From assembly GCA_963513935.1 (NCBI GenBank), contig OY740776.1, forward strand, positions 13,999,819 to 14,063,818: a DNA stretch of 64,000 bases. The letters run 5' to 3'. A program made the translations under genes and the position numbers. The DNA comes from Aphrophora alni. Taxonomy: Eukaryota; Arthropoda; Insecta; Hemiptera; Aphrophoridae. The notes under the pieces were generated by a model that saw only the letters and a list, made by a program, of their open reading frames with translations, did no database searches and was not told the origin of the DNA. This document shows, piece after piece, positions 45,340 to 56,114 of the stretch. The stretch's first letter is position 1; every line of letters begins with the position of its first letter.

Positions 45340-48141
45340 GGTTTAGGATAGGTTAGGGTAGGGTAGGTTAGATTAGATTAGGTTAGGTTAGGTTAGGATA
45401 GGTTAGGTTAAGTTTTTGTAAATCAGTCTGGCGTGGCGTGCAACGCTCTACAGTCCAATCGCGTTTTAGTAAAATTTGGGAGGTTAGGTTAGGTTAGGTT
45501 AGGGTAGGGTAGGTTAGGTTAAGTTTTTGTAAATCAGTCTGGCGTGGCGTGCAACGCTCTACAGTCCAATCGCGTTTTAGTAAAATTTGGGAGGTTAGGT
45601 TATGTTAGGTTAGGGTAGGGTAGGTTAGGTTAAGTTTTTGTAAATCAGTCTGGCGTGGCGTGCAACGCTCTACAGTCCAATCGCGTTTTAGTAAAATTTG
45701 GGAGGTTAGGTTATGTTAGGTTAGGGTAGGGTAGGTTAGGTTAAGTTTTTGTAAATCAGTCTGGCGTGGTGTGTAACGCTCTACAGTCCAATCGCGTTTT
45801 AGTAAAATTTGGGAGGTTAGGTTATGTTAGGTTAGGGTAGGGTAGGTTAGGTTAAGTTTTTGTAAATCAGTCTGGCGTGGTGTGTAACGCTCTACAGTCC
45901 AATCGCGTTTTAGTAAAATTTGGGAGGTTAGGTTATGTTAGGTTAGGGTAGGGTAGGTTAGGTTAAGTTTTTGTACATCAGTCTGGCGTGGCGTGCAACG
46001 CTCTACAGTCCAATCGCGTTTTAGTAAAATTTGGGATGTTAGGTTAGGTTATGTTAGGTTAGGGTAGGGTAGGTTAGGTTATGTTAGGTTAGGGTAGGGT
46101 AGGTTAAGTTAGGTTTTTGTAAATCAGTTTGGCGTGGCGTGCAACGCTCTACAGTCCAATCGCGTTTTAGTATAATTTGAGATGTTAGGTTAGGTTATGT
46201 TAGGTTAGGTTTTTGTACATCAGTCTGGCGTGGCGTGCAACGCCCTACAGTCCAATCGCGTTTTAGTAAAATTTGGGATGTTAGGTTAGGTTTTTGTACA
46301 TCAGTCTGGCGTGGCGTGCAACGCTCTACAGTCCAATCGCGTTTTAGTAAAATTTGGGATGTTAGGTTAGGTTATGTTAGGTTAGGTTTTTGTAAATCAG
46401 TTTGGCGTGGCGTGCAACGCTCTACAGTCCAATCGCGTTTTAGTAAAATTTGAGATGTTAGGTTAGGTTATGTTAGGTTAGGTTTTTGTAAATCAGTTTG
46501 GCGTGGCGTGCAACGCTCTACAGTCCAATCGCGTTTTAGTAAAATTTGGGATGTTAGGTTAGGTTATGTTAGGTTTTTGTAAATCAGTTTGGCGTGGCGT
46601 GCAACGCTCTACAGTCCAATCGCGTTTTAGTAAAATTTGGGATGTTAGGTTAGGTTATGTTAGGTTAGGTTTTTGTAAATCAGTTTGGCGTGGCGTGCAA
46701 CGCTCTACAGTCCAATCGCGTTTTAGTATAATTTGAGATGTTAGGTTAGGTTATGTTAGGTTAGGTTTTTGTAAATCAGTTTGGCGTGGCGTGCAACGCT
46801 CTACAGTCCAATCGCGTTTTAGTAAAATTTGGGATGTTAGGTTAGGTTAGGTTATGTTATGTTAGGTTAGGTTTTTGTAAATCAGTTTGGCGTGGCGTGC
46901 AACGCTCTACAGTCCAATCGCGTTTTAGTAAAATTTGGGATGTTAGGTTAGGTTATGTTAGGTTAGGTTTTTGTAAATCAGTTTGGCGTGGCGTGCAACT
47001 CTCTACAGTCCAATCGCGTTTTAGTAAAATTTGGGATGTTAGGTTAGGTTATGTTAGGTTAGGGTAGGGTAGGTTAGGTTAGGTTTTTGTAAATCAGTTT
47101 GGTGTGGCGTGCAACGCTCTACAGTCCAATCGCGTTTTAGTAAAATTTGAGATGTTAGGTTAGGTTATGTTAGGTTAGGTTTTTGTAAATCAGTTTGGCG
47201 TGGCGTGCAACGCTCTACAGTCCAATCGCGTTTTAGTAAAATTTGGGATGTTAGGTTAGGTTATGTTAGGTTAGGTTTTTGTAAATCAGTTTGGCGTGGC
47301 GTGCAACGCTCTACAGTCCAATCGCGTTTTAGTAAAATTTGGGATGTTAGGTTAGGTTATGTTAGGTTAGGTTTTTGTAAATCAGTTTGGCGTGGCGTGC
47401 AACGCTCTACAGTCCAATCGCGTTTTAGTATAATTTGAGATGTTAGGTTAGGTTATGTTAGGTTAGGTTTTTGTAAATCAGTTTGGCGTGGCGTGCAACG
47501 CTCTACAGTCCAATCGCGTTTTAGTAAAATTTGGGATGTTAGGTTAGGTTAGGTTAGGTTATGTTAGGTTAGGTTTTTGTAAATCAGTTTGGCGTGGCGT
47601 GCAACGCTCTACAGTCCAATCGCGTTTAAGTAAAATTTGGGATGTTAGGTTAGGTTATGTTAGGTTAGGTTTTTGTAAATCAGTTTGGCGTGGCGTGCAA
47701 CTCTCTACAGTCCAATCGCGTTTTAGTAAAATTTGGGATGTTAGGTTAGGTTATGTTAGGTTAGGGTAGGGTAGGTTAGGTTAGGTTTTTGTAAATCAGT
47801 TTGGTGTGGCGTGCAACGCTCTACAGTCCAATCGCGTTTTAGTAAAATTTGAGATGTTAGGTTAGGTTATGTTAGGTTAGGTTTTTGTAAATCAGTTTGG
47901 CGTGGCGTGCAACGCTCTACAGTCCAATCGCGTTTTAGTAAAATTTGGGATGTTAGGTTAGGTTATGTTAGGTTAGGTTTTTGTAAATCAGTTTGGCGTG
48001 GCGTGCAACGCTCTACAGTCCAATCGCGTTTTAGTATAATTTGAGATGTTAGGTTAGGTTATGTTAGGTTAGGTTTTTGTACATCAGTCTGGCGTGGCGT
48101 GCAACGCCCTACAGTCCAATCGCGTTTTAGTACAATTTGGG
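45340..48141 (+). repeat. Satellite: unique core plus (TTAGG)n linkers
   Basis: About 27 monomers. Each has a core of roughly 70 bp (TTTTTGTAAATCAGTTTGGC, GTGGCGTGCAACGCTCTACA, GTCCAATCGCGTTTTAGTAA, then AATTTGGGATG) followed by a linker of TTAGG, TTATG and AGGGT-type pentamers. Core-to-core distances are 111 five times in a row, then 146, 96, 81, 96, 96, 91, 96, 96, 106, 96, 116 and so on. All distances differ by multiples of five, so length variation is in whole pentamers. From 46764 a block of seven monomers (702 bp) is repeated. The array ends inside a core at 48141. Frames across it are artefacts. Confidence 0.95.
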
Positions 48142-48775
48142 ATCAGGGAATATTTCATCCATATCATGGTACTGATAAGTTTTTGTCACTCAAAAGGTTT
48201 GGGATAGCTGCCAACAAGGTACAAACACAAAATGACAATTTTTTCTCTAAATCCGCCCTATCGATGTTGATCAAATTTGGCTCGAGCGTAGCTTTTAAGA
48301 ACACAAACAACAGTGACAGTTTACACCCCCCCCCTCACTTTTTAGTATTATTAAATTTTATCCACCCAAAACTAGAAATTATTTAAGAAAACACAATTTA
48401 TACAAACTATCAAATAGCAAATTATCACTTTTTGGTATTTATTTTAAACAAGTCACACTTTTGAATGAAATTATTACTGATCATTAATTTGTAAATTCTC
48501 AAAATACTTCTATTTAATTGTAATACATATAATTGCTGCTGAACGAAGTGTCGCTTCACTCACACAAGCGCAGAGGATTAGAGTGTCCGGTGACCTACCC
48601 CCCAAGTCACCCGTATGAGTCACCTACTGAGCTTCACTTTATAAAACTTTAATTTATTTGATATTTGAAAATAAAATATAAAGTTAAACATTAAAGTTTC
48701 GTTTTTAGAGTGGGGGGGGGAGATTATACATTAACAGAATTTTTAATTTGCAATTTTTCACACTGGTTTGAGTCA
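48142..48775. other. Intronic DNA, nothing recognised
   Basis: AT-rich, with short C and G runs (48327, 48713). No gene or bounded element. Confidence 0.5.
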
Positions 48776-48779
48776 TTGT

Positions 48780-49520
48780 TCTTCACAAAGGGTTAAAATT
48801 AGAACGAAATAGGTAGTGATTATTTGAGAAATTATGTACTGTATTAACAGCCTTATTTTCAATTTTTTTTTTTTTTTTTTTTTTTGGAGGGGGTGCTGAT
48901 AACTGACGAATGTTTGGAGAAATATCAACCACTACGTTTTTTTTTTAATCTTTAGAGGTTACACTTGCAGAAAATTTCATCGAGAGCTTTACAGCTGATT
49001 TTGTTTTGATTTTGTTTTTTTTTTTTTAGAGGCTATCTCCAATATTTGAGTTATTAAAAAAAAATTTTTTTAAAGTTCCGAGATATGGTAAAATATTCCC
49101 TGAAGTTAGAACGAAATCGGTAGAGCAGATTTCGAGAAATTATGTACTTCATGACAAGAAATACCTCACGACCGGTTTTTTTTACAGATAACTAAGGAAC
49201 CGACAATTTTCAATAAATGACGACCAATAGCCAAAATCTTTAGGTCGATTTTGAAAAAATCAGAATTTGAATTCTGGTCTTATGCAGCTAACCCCAAAAT
49301 TTTGAATAATCGAAAATGATAAAAGTTACAAGGTATGACCAAAAAATGCCCACATAACAAATTTAATCAGAATCAATAAACTAGTTTGAGTTTTACAACA
49401 CTGAAGACAATTTCAAAATTCACTTGTTTTTAAATTCAAGGAATCTCAAAACAAACATATCCGCGTAAAACTTCAAATCAACTTTTTGATCATCACATTA
49501 ACTTTCTGTTAGGTTAATAA
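48780..49520 (+). repeat. AT-rich repeat family 2, longest copy
   Basis: Contains two internal versions of TTAGAACGAAATMGGTAG (48797 and 49106) and GAGAAATTATGTACT (48829 and 49135), showing an internal duplication of about 310 bp. The 3' part (CACATAACAAATTTAATCAG, GAATCTCAAAACAAACATAT, ATCACATTAACTTTCTG) matches fragments at 26220, 28970 and 39620. Confidence 0.6.
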
Positions 49521-49984
49521 ACAAAGTTTCCTATGATTATTACAATATATTTTGTCGTAGGCTATGTTTGCTCACACACACACAGACTGGTATTTGTGTC
49601 AATGTCTTCACCTAGTGATACCATCCACAGTTTATTCTGGGTGATGACTATTGTCCCTCTCTCTCTCTCACTCACAACGCATCGCGCATTCTTTTCGCTA
49701 AATAAATCATTCAACTTGTATATCAAAATAAACGTTTCGCTGAGTAGGATTTCCTCTGTTTTCAACAATAACCAAGTATTCAATAGGCCTACAGTTTCAC
49801 TTACGGAAGTAAAAGACGAAAAACTTCTTTTTTTTTGGAAGATAAGTTAATCGTTAAAGATGACCGCAGAAAACCGAAATTGATAGCGTCCGTCATTGTT
49901 TGTAAGTAAATACGAGATAGCAGCCACAAAAATTAAGGTTTAGGAACATTAAATTTGCTATAAAGGCACTGCATTGTGCTCAAA

Positions 49985-50205
49985 TTGAAAATAACAAAAT
50001 GGCGGACACTACTCTTCAACTTATTCAACTTACGACTTACTAAATTCGATAAAAATTTGCAGATTTCAATTCTACATGTAATGGTACCAACCCCACCTCT
50101 CTACGATGAAAAATAGCGAAGCTCTTCCCAAAACATTGTTTCGAACCCTAACCTCCTGAGAAAATGTAGCGTATCCTCCATATACGAGCGTAGCGAGTGG
50201 AAACT
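49985..50205 (-). repeat. Dispersed repeat G, reverse copy
   Basis: ACAAAATGGCGGACACTAC, CTACGATGAAAAATAGC and TACGAGCGTAGCGAGTGG are complements of words in 35362-35640. Confidence 0.5.
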
Positions 50206-50298
50206 TTTAATACCTACAGAACACATGGCCTAGCCAATGTCAAGAAAGTAGTGATAATCCACAATTACGAAATTCAGAAACCCTGTTATAAACAAACG

Positions 50299-50410
50299 GT
50301 ACTTACGTATTAACGCCACCGCAGCAGAAGTTGCTAATGCGCATGCGCCAATATTTGCTTACTTTGTGATATAATTATAATATATCACGACAGGTTTGGC
50401 CAGGTAGCTA
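50299..50410 (+). repeat. Single end of the GGTACTTACGTATT element
   Basis: About 80 bp are almost identical to 31448-31530, including GCATGCGCCAATATTTGCTT. It is followed by a CAGGTTTGGCCAGGTAGC word as near 31924 and 22271. The rest of the element is missing. Confidence 0.65.
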
Positions 50411-50554
50411 TAAAATCTACCAGTACAATTTAACAGTTCTTAAAAACTGTTCTTACGAACTGTTCTTACAATCTTCGGACGTTACTTTTAGAGGTGATCT
50501 GCTTGTAAATAACATTTTATGTCGGGGCTGGGTAAGTACCATGATGACCCATAA

Positions 50555-50625
50555 CGCCTTGTTTAATAAGCCGATGGTGACCGAGAAGTCTTTTTTTCCC
50601 GTTTTAAAACAACAAGAAGAAATGA
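50555..50625 (+). repeat. SINE-like family 1, 3' end
   Basis: AATAAGCCGATGGTGACCGA, GAAGTCTTTTTTTCCCG and TTTAAAACAACAAGAAGAAA are the family 3' end with tail. Confidence 0.7.
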
Positions 50626-50629
50626 TTAA

Positions 50630-51400
50630 CTTTTGAGGTTAAGTTGAATTATCGCACAAAACGGATGCGCAGTAGGCCTATTATTTCTGTGCGAAAATAA
50701 AGGAAATAGGTGTTATATAAGGAAATATGAATTACATCATTTCCTGAGCAATGACTAGAAGTGGTCAAAGGGGAATTTCCTTACCAGTATTCGATTATCT
50801 TTGCCCACTAGGCAAACAACATACGTTTCTGAGCAAGGTTACCATGTGTAAACATTGCGATTTTAAAACTTGCATCCGTTTGTCAACCGAATGATAAGTT
50901 TGTTAAACTTCTGAACGTAAAATATCAACATTTGCTGTAGGTTAATTGATTGGTTATTTACGTACATATGTTGGTAGTACCGGTAATAAACCGCAAATAA
51001 ACCGCTGCGATAACATTGCACAAACTTTCTCAGTCAACATGGGTTTAAAAAATTAATAAATCTTTAAATAAGAGAACTAAGGTACTTTTTTGCAATTCCC
51101 CCCGCCCAATATTTTCACTTTGTTGCAATTTATTGTCAATTGACCATTGTCTATTAAAATTACAGTGGAAAAACACGTTTAAACTGAAAAATTACAACAA
51201 GTTTAAGTTTCTTGTGCGCACATTTAGCTCATGTTCAAGCATTTATCAATTATCAAACAAATAAGTAGTTGACATTTTTTGTTGTGATTAAAATTTTTTT
51301 CCGATGACTATTACAAATGGCAGCTAAAAATGTTTGGAGAGATTTGAGTTGTACAAACTACTGTCAATGGTTATTTTTAGCAGATTATGGGCTACCATAC
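50630..51400. other. Intronic DNA, nothing recognised
   Basis: No exon, RNA gene or bounded repeat supported. Confidence 0.5.
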
Positions 51401-51406
51401 TACGGT

Positions 51407-51537
51407 ATGGGTTTGGGTTTAATTAGATCTTTAAAATCCAGTACTGTTTTACATAGAAGATTTTTTGCTCGCCCTCTGTTGGATACATTTAAGAAAACAA
51501 TAGTTGATTTTAAAGATCTAATTTAACCTAAACCCAT
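51407..51537. repeat. 131-bp hairpin element
   Basis: Left arm 51407-51438 (GGGTTTGGGTTTAATTAGAT, CTTTAAAATC) pairs with right arm 51506-51537. It interrupts or creates the frame at 51317-51526, which is therefore not a gene. Confidence 0.7.
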
Positions 51538-51691
51538 TTTAACAACCCATAAAACAAAATTTTAAGCACACCATTGGCTTTGTCTTTTAAAGACCTTTAA
51601 AATCAGGGGTAGCAAGATGGGGTTACTATTGAAAGTTTAAAGTTACCCCCTGCAACCCCTACTTCGAGGCGGGGGATGAATCTCTAAACTA

Positions 51692-52229
51692 TAATCTGTA
51701 TACACTAACTTGGCGTCTGAACCCTTGGCTACCTGCGAGCAGCCCGAACCCCCCCCCCCCCCCGTCGCTCCCTTCCTCACCCAGCTGTTTCAGTGATGAG
51801 TCACCTACTAGCGTCAACACTGCACTGTTTAACTTTTTTATGGGAGCCACAATTTTAAATTTTTTTCATCATAGTTAAAATGTTTAGGAAAATATAAGCA
51901 AATTGATACCAAACACGACACTATTCCGTTTGTAAAAGCCGCCAGTAGAAGGCTCTTTACACAGCTACTATTTTCAAAATCACATACTTATTATTTACAT
52001 GTTTACGTACTATTTACATACATTTGTGTCGTGTTTGGTATCAATTTGCTTATATTTTCCTAAACATTTTAACCATGCTGAAAAAAAATTAAAATTGTGT
52101 TTCCCATAAAAAAGTTAAACAGTGCAGTGTTAACGCTAGTAGGTGACTCATCACTGAAACAGCTGGGTGAGGAAGGGAGCGAGGGGGGACGGTCCGGGTC
52201 CAGACGCCAAGTTACTGTGTACAGATAAT
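51692..52229. mobile_element. Long fold-back element, copy 2
   Basis: Same structure and orientation as 40601-41146: ATCTGTATACACTAACTTGG at the left and CAGACGCCAAGTTACTG with GTACAGATAAT at the right. It is about 95% similar by eye, so the two copies moved recently or were exchanged by conversion. Confidence 0.85.
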
Positions 52230-53495
52230 ACATAAAAAACTACTATATATTATGCAAGAAAGATGTACCAAAGTTTAATTGGTTATTTAATTACAATATT
52301 AAGTGGGGTGTGGGACTTTTTGAACACACTGTATATATAAACCATACATACTTTTGATATATTTATATAGCCACCTAGCAAAACCATCAGAAATAGGTTT
52401 GTTCAAATAAATTTCCAATAAATTCCAACAAAAAAAAAGTGAAAAATTTTGAGAGGGAAATTCTAAAAAGTACCAGTTCCTGTTTGATATACAAAGTAAA
52501 ACAAAGATTCAAAGTGATATAATACACAGATACCTAAAATTCCTCTACGCGTTTTAGCCTTTAGAGCATTGTACAAACAACAATCAGATAAAGAAAAACA
52601 GACATTCCATAAACCATGGTTTAGACTCAGAAGGCCTAAAAACGGATCAACTTTTAATTTTAAAGTATATTGTTCAAACTTTATCAAAATTTGATTTTAA
52701 GATTTTTAACTTTCTAAAACAACAGACATCATGATTCACTCAGTGGTAGATAACCAATTCTTTGTGGGAGATATTTTTATATTAGAAAAATGAAAGTCTG
52801 CCTTGTATCTCAGTTATATCAGGTTGTGGAATTTTTATCATTCACAATCTTCTTTTATTGGGTGGTCTAATTAAAACAAAATTTCGTATTTTCATATCGA
52901 GTGAGTGTCCAAAAGTGAGTGTCCAATTAATACTCCACCAAATTGTTTAAAGATGGAGAGGGGAACAGAGTGACGGTAAAATTAAATATCCTATCTCAAA
53001 AACAAAAGGTTTGAAATAGGCTGCTCACAATTTTGTAATTTGATGTGCAGTTCCTCCCTAATCACATAATATTTTGGTCTAAAACATTATTTTTTAATTT
53101 GAGAAACTTGTTTATATGTGCTTGTTCTTCGCATGCATACGAATCTTTAAGAAAATAAGGTGATGGAACCATCATGGCATTCACCCATCCACAACATATA
53201 AAAGTAATACACGGCAGATCCTCCTATTGTGCCCAAAAGTTTGTTACTCGGGCCTACAAGGAAATGTTAAATTGTATTGATAGAACAAGGATTTGTTACA
53301 GATTTCATAAACATTGTAATTGTGCATATCTCTACTTTCTTAACATCCAACTGGCCTCTTAGATGTGTATATATTAAAGAGTTAGGCTACTACACGCTTC
53401 GCCCTAGAAGGCTTCAAAGCTGTAAAATAAATATGTGAAAGAGTCTTCACTAGCTATTCTCACATCACATGTCGTGTGTTTTTCTTAATCACATT
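52230..53495. other. Intronic DNA, nothing recognised
   Basis: AT-rich; frames 52463-52687 and 53174-53362 carry no motif or splice context. Confidence 0.5.
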
Positions 53496-53499
53496 TTCT

Positions 53500-53715
53500 C
53501 TGGGAAATTTAATTTTTGACAATAACTTCGCTAATTGTCACCGTAGAGAAGATGCGGATGATACCATTACATGCGGAATTGAAATCTGGAAATTTGTATC
53601 TAGTATAGTGGGTTACAAGTTGAATAATACAAAAGATGTGAATAACAAACTGTTTAAAATGGCCGTCATTTTCAAACCGATTTTTCTTAATTTTATCAGG
53701 GTTCTATATTAGCAC
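53500..53715 (+). repeat. Dispersed repeat G copy
   Basis: GATACCATTACATGCGGAAT, GAATAATACAAAAGATGTGA and TTTAAAATGGCCGTCATTTT match 35495-35625. Confidence 0.6.
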
Positions 53716-53987
53716 ACTAAATTCCTCTATAGCAAATTTGATCTTCCTATCTTAATTTTTGTGCCCATCGTGCTTACTTAGAGACTACAACAACAAATGG
53801 ATGTTGTATCGAAAAAAAAAAATCCTGTTTCCTGAAGTCTTGGAATGTGAGTAAAAAACAGATTTTGAAATTTGGACGATTATTAAACTTGCCCTGTACT
53901 TCATAAGCACCGTAATTAATGAAGTGTGAAATTTATTTATCAAAAAGTGAATTTAACATTTATTCTTTCCACCACTAATTATAAATC

Positions 53988-54291
53988 ATGCCCAGATCAA
54001 ACAATTTCTTAGCTTTCCAAAATATTCAGGTTACATTCGAAGTAATTCGTGTGATATTTCGACTCCTTTGTAACAAAAATTGTCAAGCCTCCAAAAATGT
54101 AAATTACTGTTAGATAATTCAGGTTGGTAACAACATTATGTCCAGATCAAACAATTTCTCAGCTTTCCAAAATATTCAACAGGTTACATTCGAAGTAATT
54201 TGTGTGTAATTTCGACTCCTTTATAACAAAAATTGTCAAGCCTCCAAAAATGTAAATTACTTTGTTAGATAATTCAGGTTGGTGACAACAT
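53988..54291. repeat. Two-copy tandem duplication, 150-bp unit
   Basis: CAGATCAAACAATTTC starts the units at 53993 and 54143; both end with CAGGTTGGTRACAACAT. The copies are about 93% identical by eye, with small indels. No gene-like content is visible. Confidence 0.9.
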
Positions 54292-54514
54292 AGATACGAC
54301 CTATTTAAAGTTTGCAGCATATGTATAAATAAATGATTTTCTATTGAATCAGCTACTCAGTGAGTCATAACTTAATTATTCTAGTTTTATAATTCTCCCT
54401 TTTACAAAGCTGCAAGGCTGGGCTCCAAAGACCAACGTGCTAGTGTTGCTCTCACATAAAACTCGATGGTTTACTATGAAACGTTTTTGGAGGGTATTAT
54501 TTTTTCCTTTGTAA

Positions 54515-54570
54515 ATCCAGCTAGAATCCCTCGGGATTGTAGGGCCTTCTCACTATAGGTTAGCCCTATT
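54515..54570 (-). repeat. SINE-like family 1, 5' fragment
   Basis: AAATCCAGCTAGAATCCCTC, GGGATTGTAGGGCC and CTCACTATAG are the reverse 5' end of the family. Confidence 0.65.
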
Positions 54571-54599
54571 TTGTTTGTTTTTTACAGTAGAGGGGATTA

Positions 54600-54657
54600 A
54601 ATGATAATTTATTTGTACATTCAAATAAATGATAATTTATTTGTACATTCAAATAAA
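54600..54657. repeat. 28-bp perfect tandem repeat, two copies
   Basis: ATGATAATTTATTTGTACAT followed by TCAAATAA is present twice in a row without mismatch, so it is recent. Confidence 0.9.
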
Positions 54658-54889
54658 TTAATCAGTTCAAGCTTAAAAAGGGTAATGACGTAAAATTAAA
54701 ATAGTAATAGTGTACTCTTCTAATAATAAAATAAACGGTTCTGTACACAAAATTGAGTACAGTCAGATTTACATAAGCTCAAAATTATTTTTAACCACAG
54801 AAATTCATGTTTAAATAGATATTATTTTAAATTGTCTTTGTTACTTAAAAATTACATGAGAGTAAAATTTCTCAGTCATAATCGCCTAG

Positions 54890-55040
54890 AAGAAAACATA
54901 AAATAGCGACTCCTCCATAGCCCTCAAATACTCTAATAGCGTAAAAGTCTCGAAGAGAAGAAAAATTGGTCAAGAGAGACCTGATAGGTAAAATGAAGAG
55001 AGAGATCTAACACAAGACTATATGAAAAAAAAGTGCAGTC
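54890..55040 (-). repeat. SINE-like family 1, reverse copy of a pair
   Basis: CTCTAATAGCGTAAAAGTC, TTGGTCAAGAGAGACCTGAT and ATCTAACACAAGACTATATG. It abuts a forward copy at 55045, giving an inverted pair with outward tails. The two copies differ at roughly a quarter of positions, so they may be independent insertions. Confidence 0.7.
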
Positions 55041-55044
55041 CCTG

Positions 55045-55290
55045 GGGCTCACTGTAGTAAACATGGGCATGACAATTCCAAGGGTGACTATTTGGATCTA
55101 CACTTTTTTACGTAGTCTTGGGTTAAACATCTCTTTCATCTTTCCTATCAGTTCTATGTTTACTAATTCTTCTTCTCTTCCGACCTTGATCGTATCAGAG
55201 TATTCGAGGGCAGAGGTCTTTGCTTCTTTTCTTTTTTTAAGCCGATGATGACCAAGAGGTTTTTTGCTTTAAAACAGGGGGGGGGGGAAT
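55045..55290 (+). repeat. SINE-like family 1, near full-length
   Basis: Starts GGGGCTCACTGTAGTAAACA, has GGATCTACACTTTTTTACGT, GTAGTCTTGGGTTAAACATC, ATCAGAGTATTCGAGGGC and ends GATGATGACCAAGAGGTTTT with TTTGCTTTAAAACAG. This is one of the best templates for a consensus. Confidence 0.78.
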
Positions 55291-55330
55291 GTAGACCCAG
55301 CTTTTACCACATTCATACTCACTATAAGAT
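55286..55330 (-). repeat. SINE-like family 1, short fragment
   Basis: TGTAGACCCAGCTTTTACCA and CTCACTATAAGATGG resemble the reverse 5' end of the family, with the central GATTGCC part lost. Confidence 0.4.
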
Positions 55331-55334
55331 GGCC

Positions 55335-55895
55335 ACTGACTAGTTAGCGAAAACATGCTCAGTTAATTATCACATTTAAAAAAAAGCTTAATGAATAATA
55401 AATAACATTCATAATGTGTAGCCTAATTGTTAGCGTCTTGGCAACCACCACTTGTAATATAATAGTAAATCACTGCCTTATTATGTTATAGCTCGTAGCG
55501 CAGCCAAATACTAAAATCTTCAATTAGGCAACTCGACACTAGTGAACCAAATAGTTTTTTTAAATGAGGAATCGCATAGATGACAATGCACGCTCTCACC
55601 TTGCTACTGTTCATATTAGTGAACCATCAAAAGTTATTCAGCTTCGAGACCGATTAATACCCTTGCTATTTTTGTGCGAGTTACTTACTCCCCCTCATCG
55701 TCATTAATCTAATGAGCATAAAGTAAAGGAGTTAAGCAACAACAACAAAATTGTTCATATTTTGCTTTTCCTTGTGTTTATTTTGGCTAGCTATTTCTCA
55801 CACGTTTAAAGTAAAGACTAAGACCAAAAAATATATTTCAATAGAAACTCCAATTGCTTAGCTCAAGTCATAAACCTGTCGAAAGCATTTTATTA
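55335..55895. other. Intronic DNA, nothing recognised
   Basis: No supported feature. Confidence 0.5.
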
Positions 55896-55899
55896 ACGG

Positions 55900-56110
55900 T
55901 AGTCAAAGTTTGTTTTGTTTTTGTAATTACTTAATTGTAATTTTCTTTTATCTGCAATTTGACAATTTGGTTTGAGTTATTAATCTTCACATTTCATCAA
56001 AATCAATAAAACTAATTTTCAGAAATTTTTTTTTATACCAACTACCCTACATAGGCTGTTTCTTTAACATACTTACTTTACTCATAATTCCTAAATTTTA
56101 CGGGGTATTA
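55900..56110 (+). repeat. AT-rich repeat family 2 fragment
   Basis: GGTTTGAGTTATTAATCTTC, ACATTTCATCAAAATCAATA and CTAATTTTCAGAAATT match the centre of the family (compare 39250-39330). Confidence 0.5.
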
Positions 56111-56114
56111 TGAC

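Noticed and set aside
45340..48141. CRISPR-like array
   Set aside because: Regular spacing, but the cores are too long, the linkers are TTAGG repeats rather than unique spacers, and the genome is eukaryotic.
44505..48141. A true telomere
   Set aside because: The array is flanked on both sides by ordinary intronic DNA inside one gene, and the pentamers are degenerate.
46235..48386. Repetitive open frames with a recurring VQSRFSKIWDVRLG peptide
   Set aside because: They are translations of the satellite. The 96-bp monomer is a multiple of three, so the frame stays open by chance across some units and breaks where spacing is not a multiple of three.
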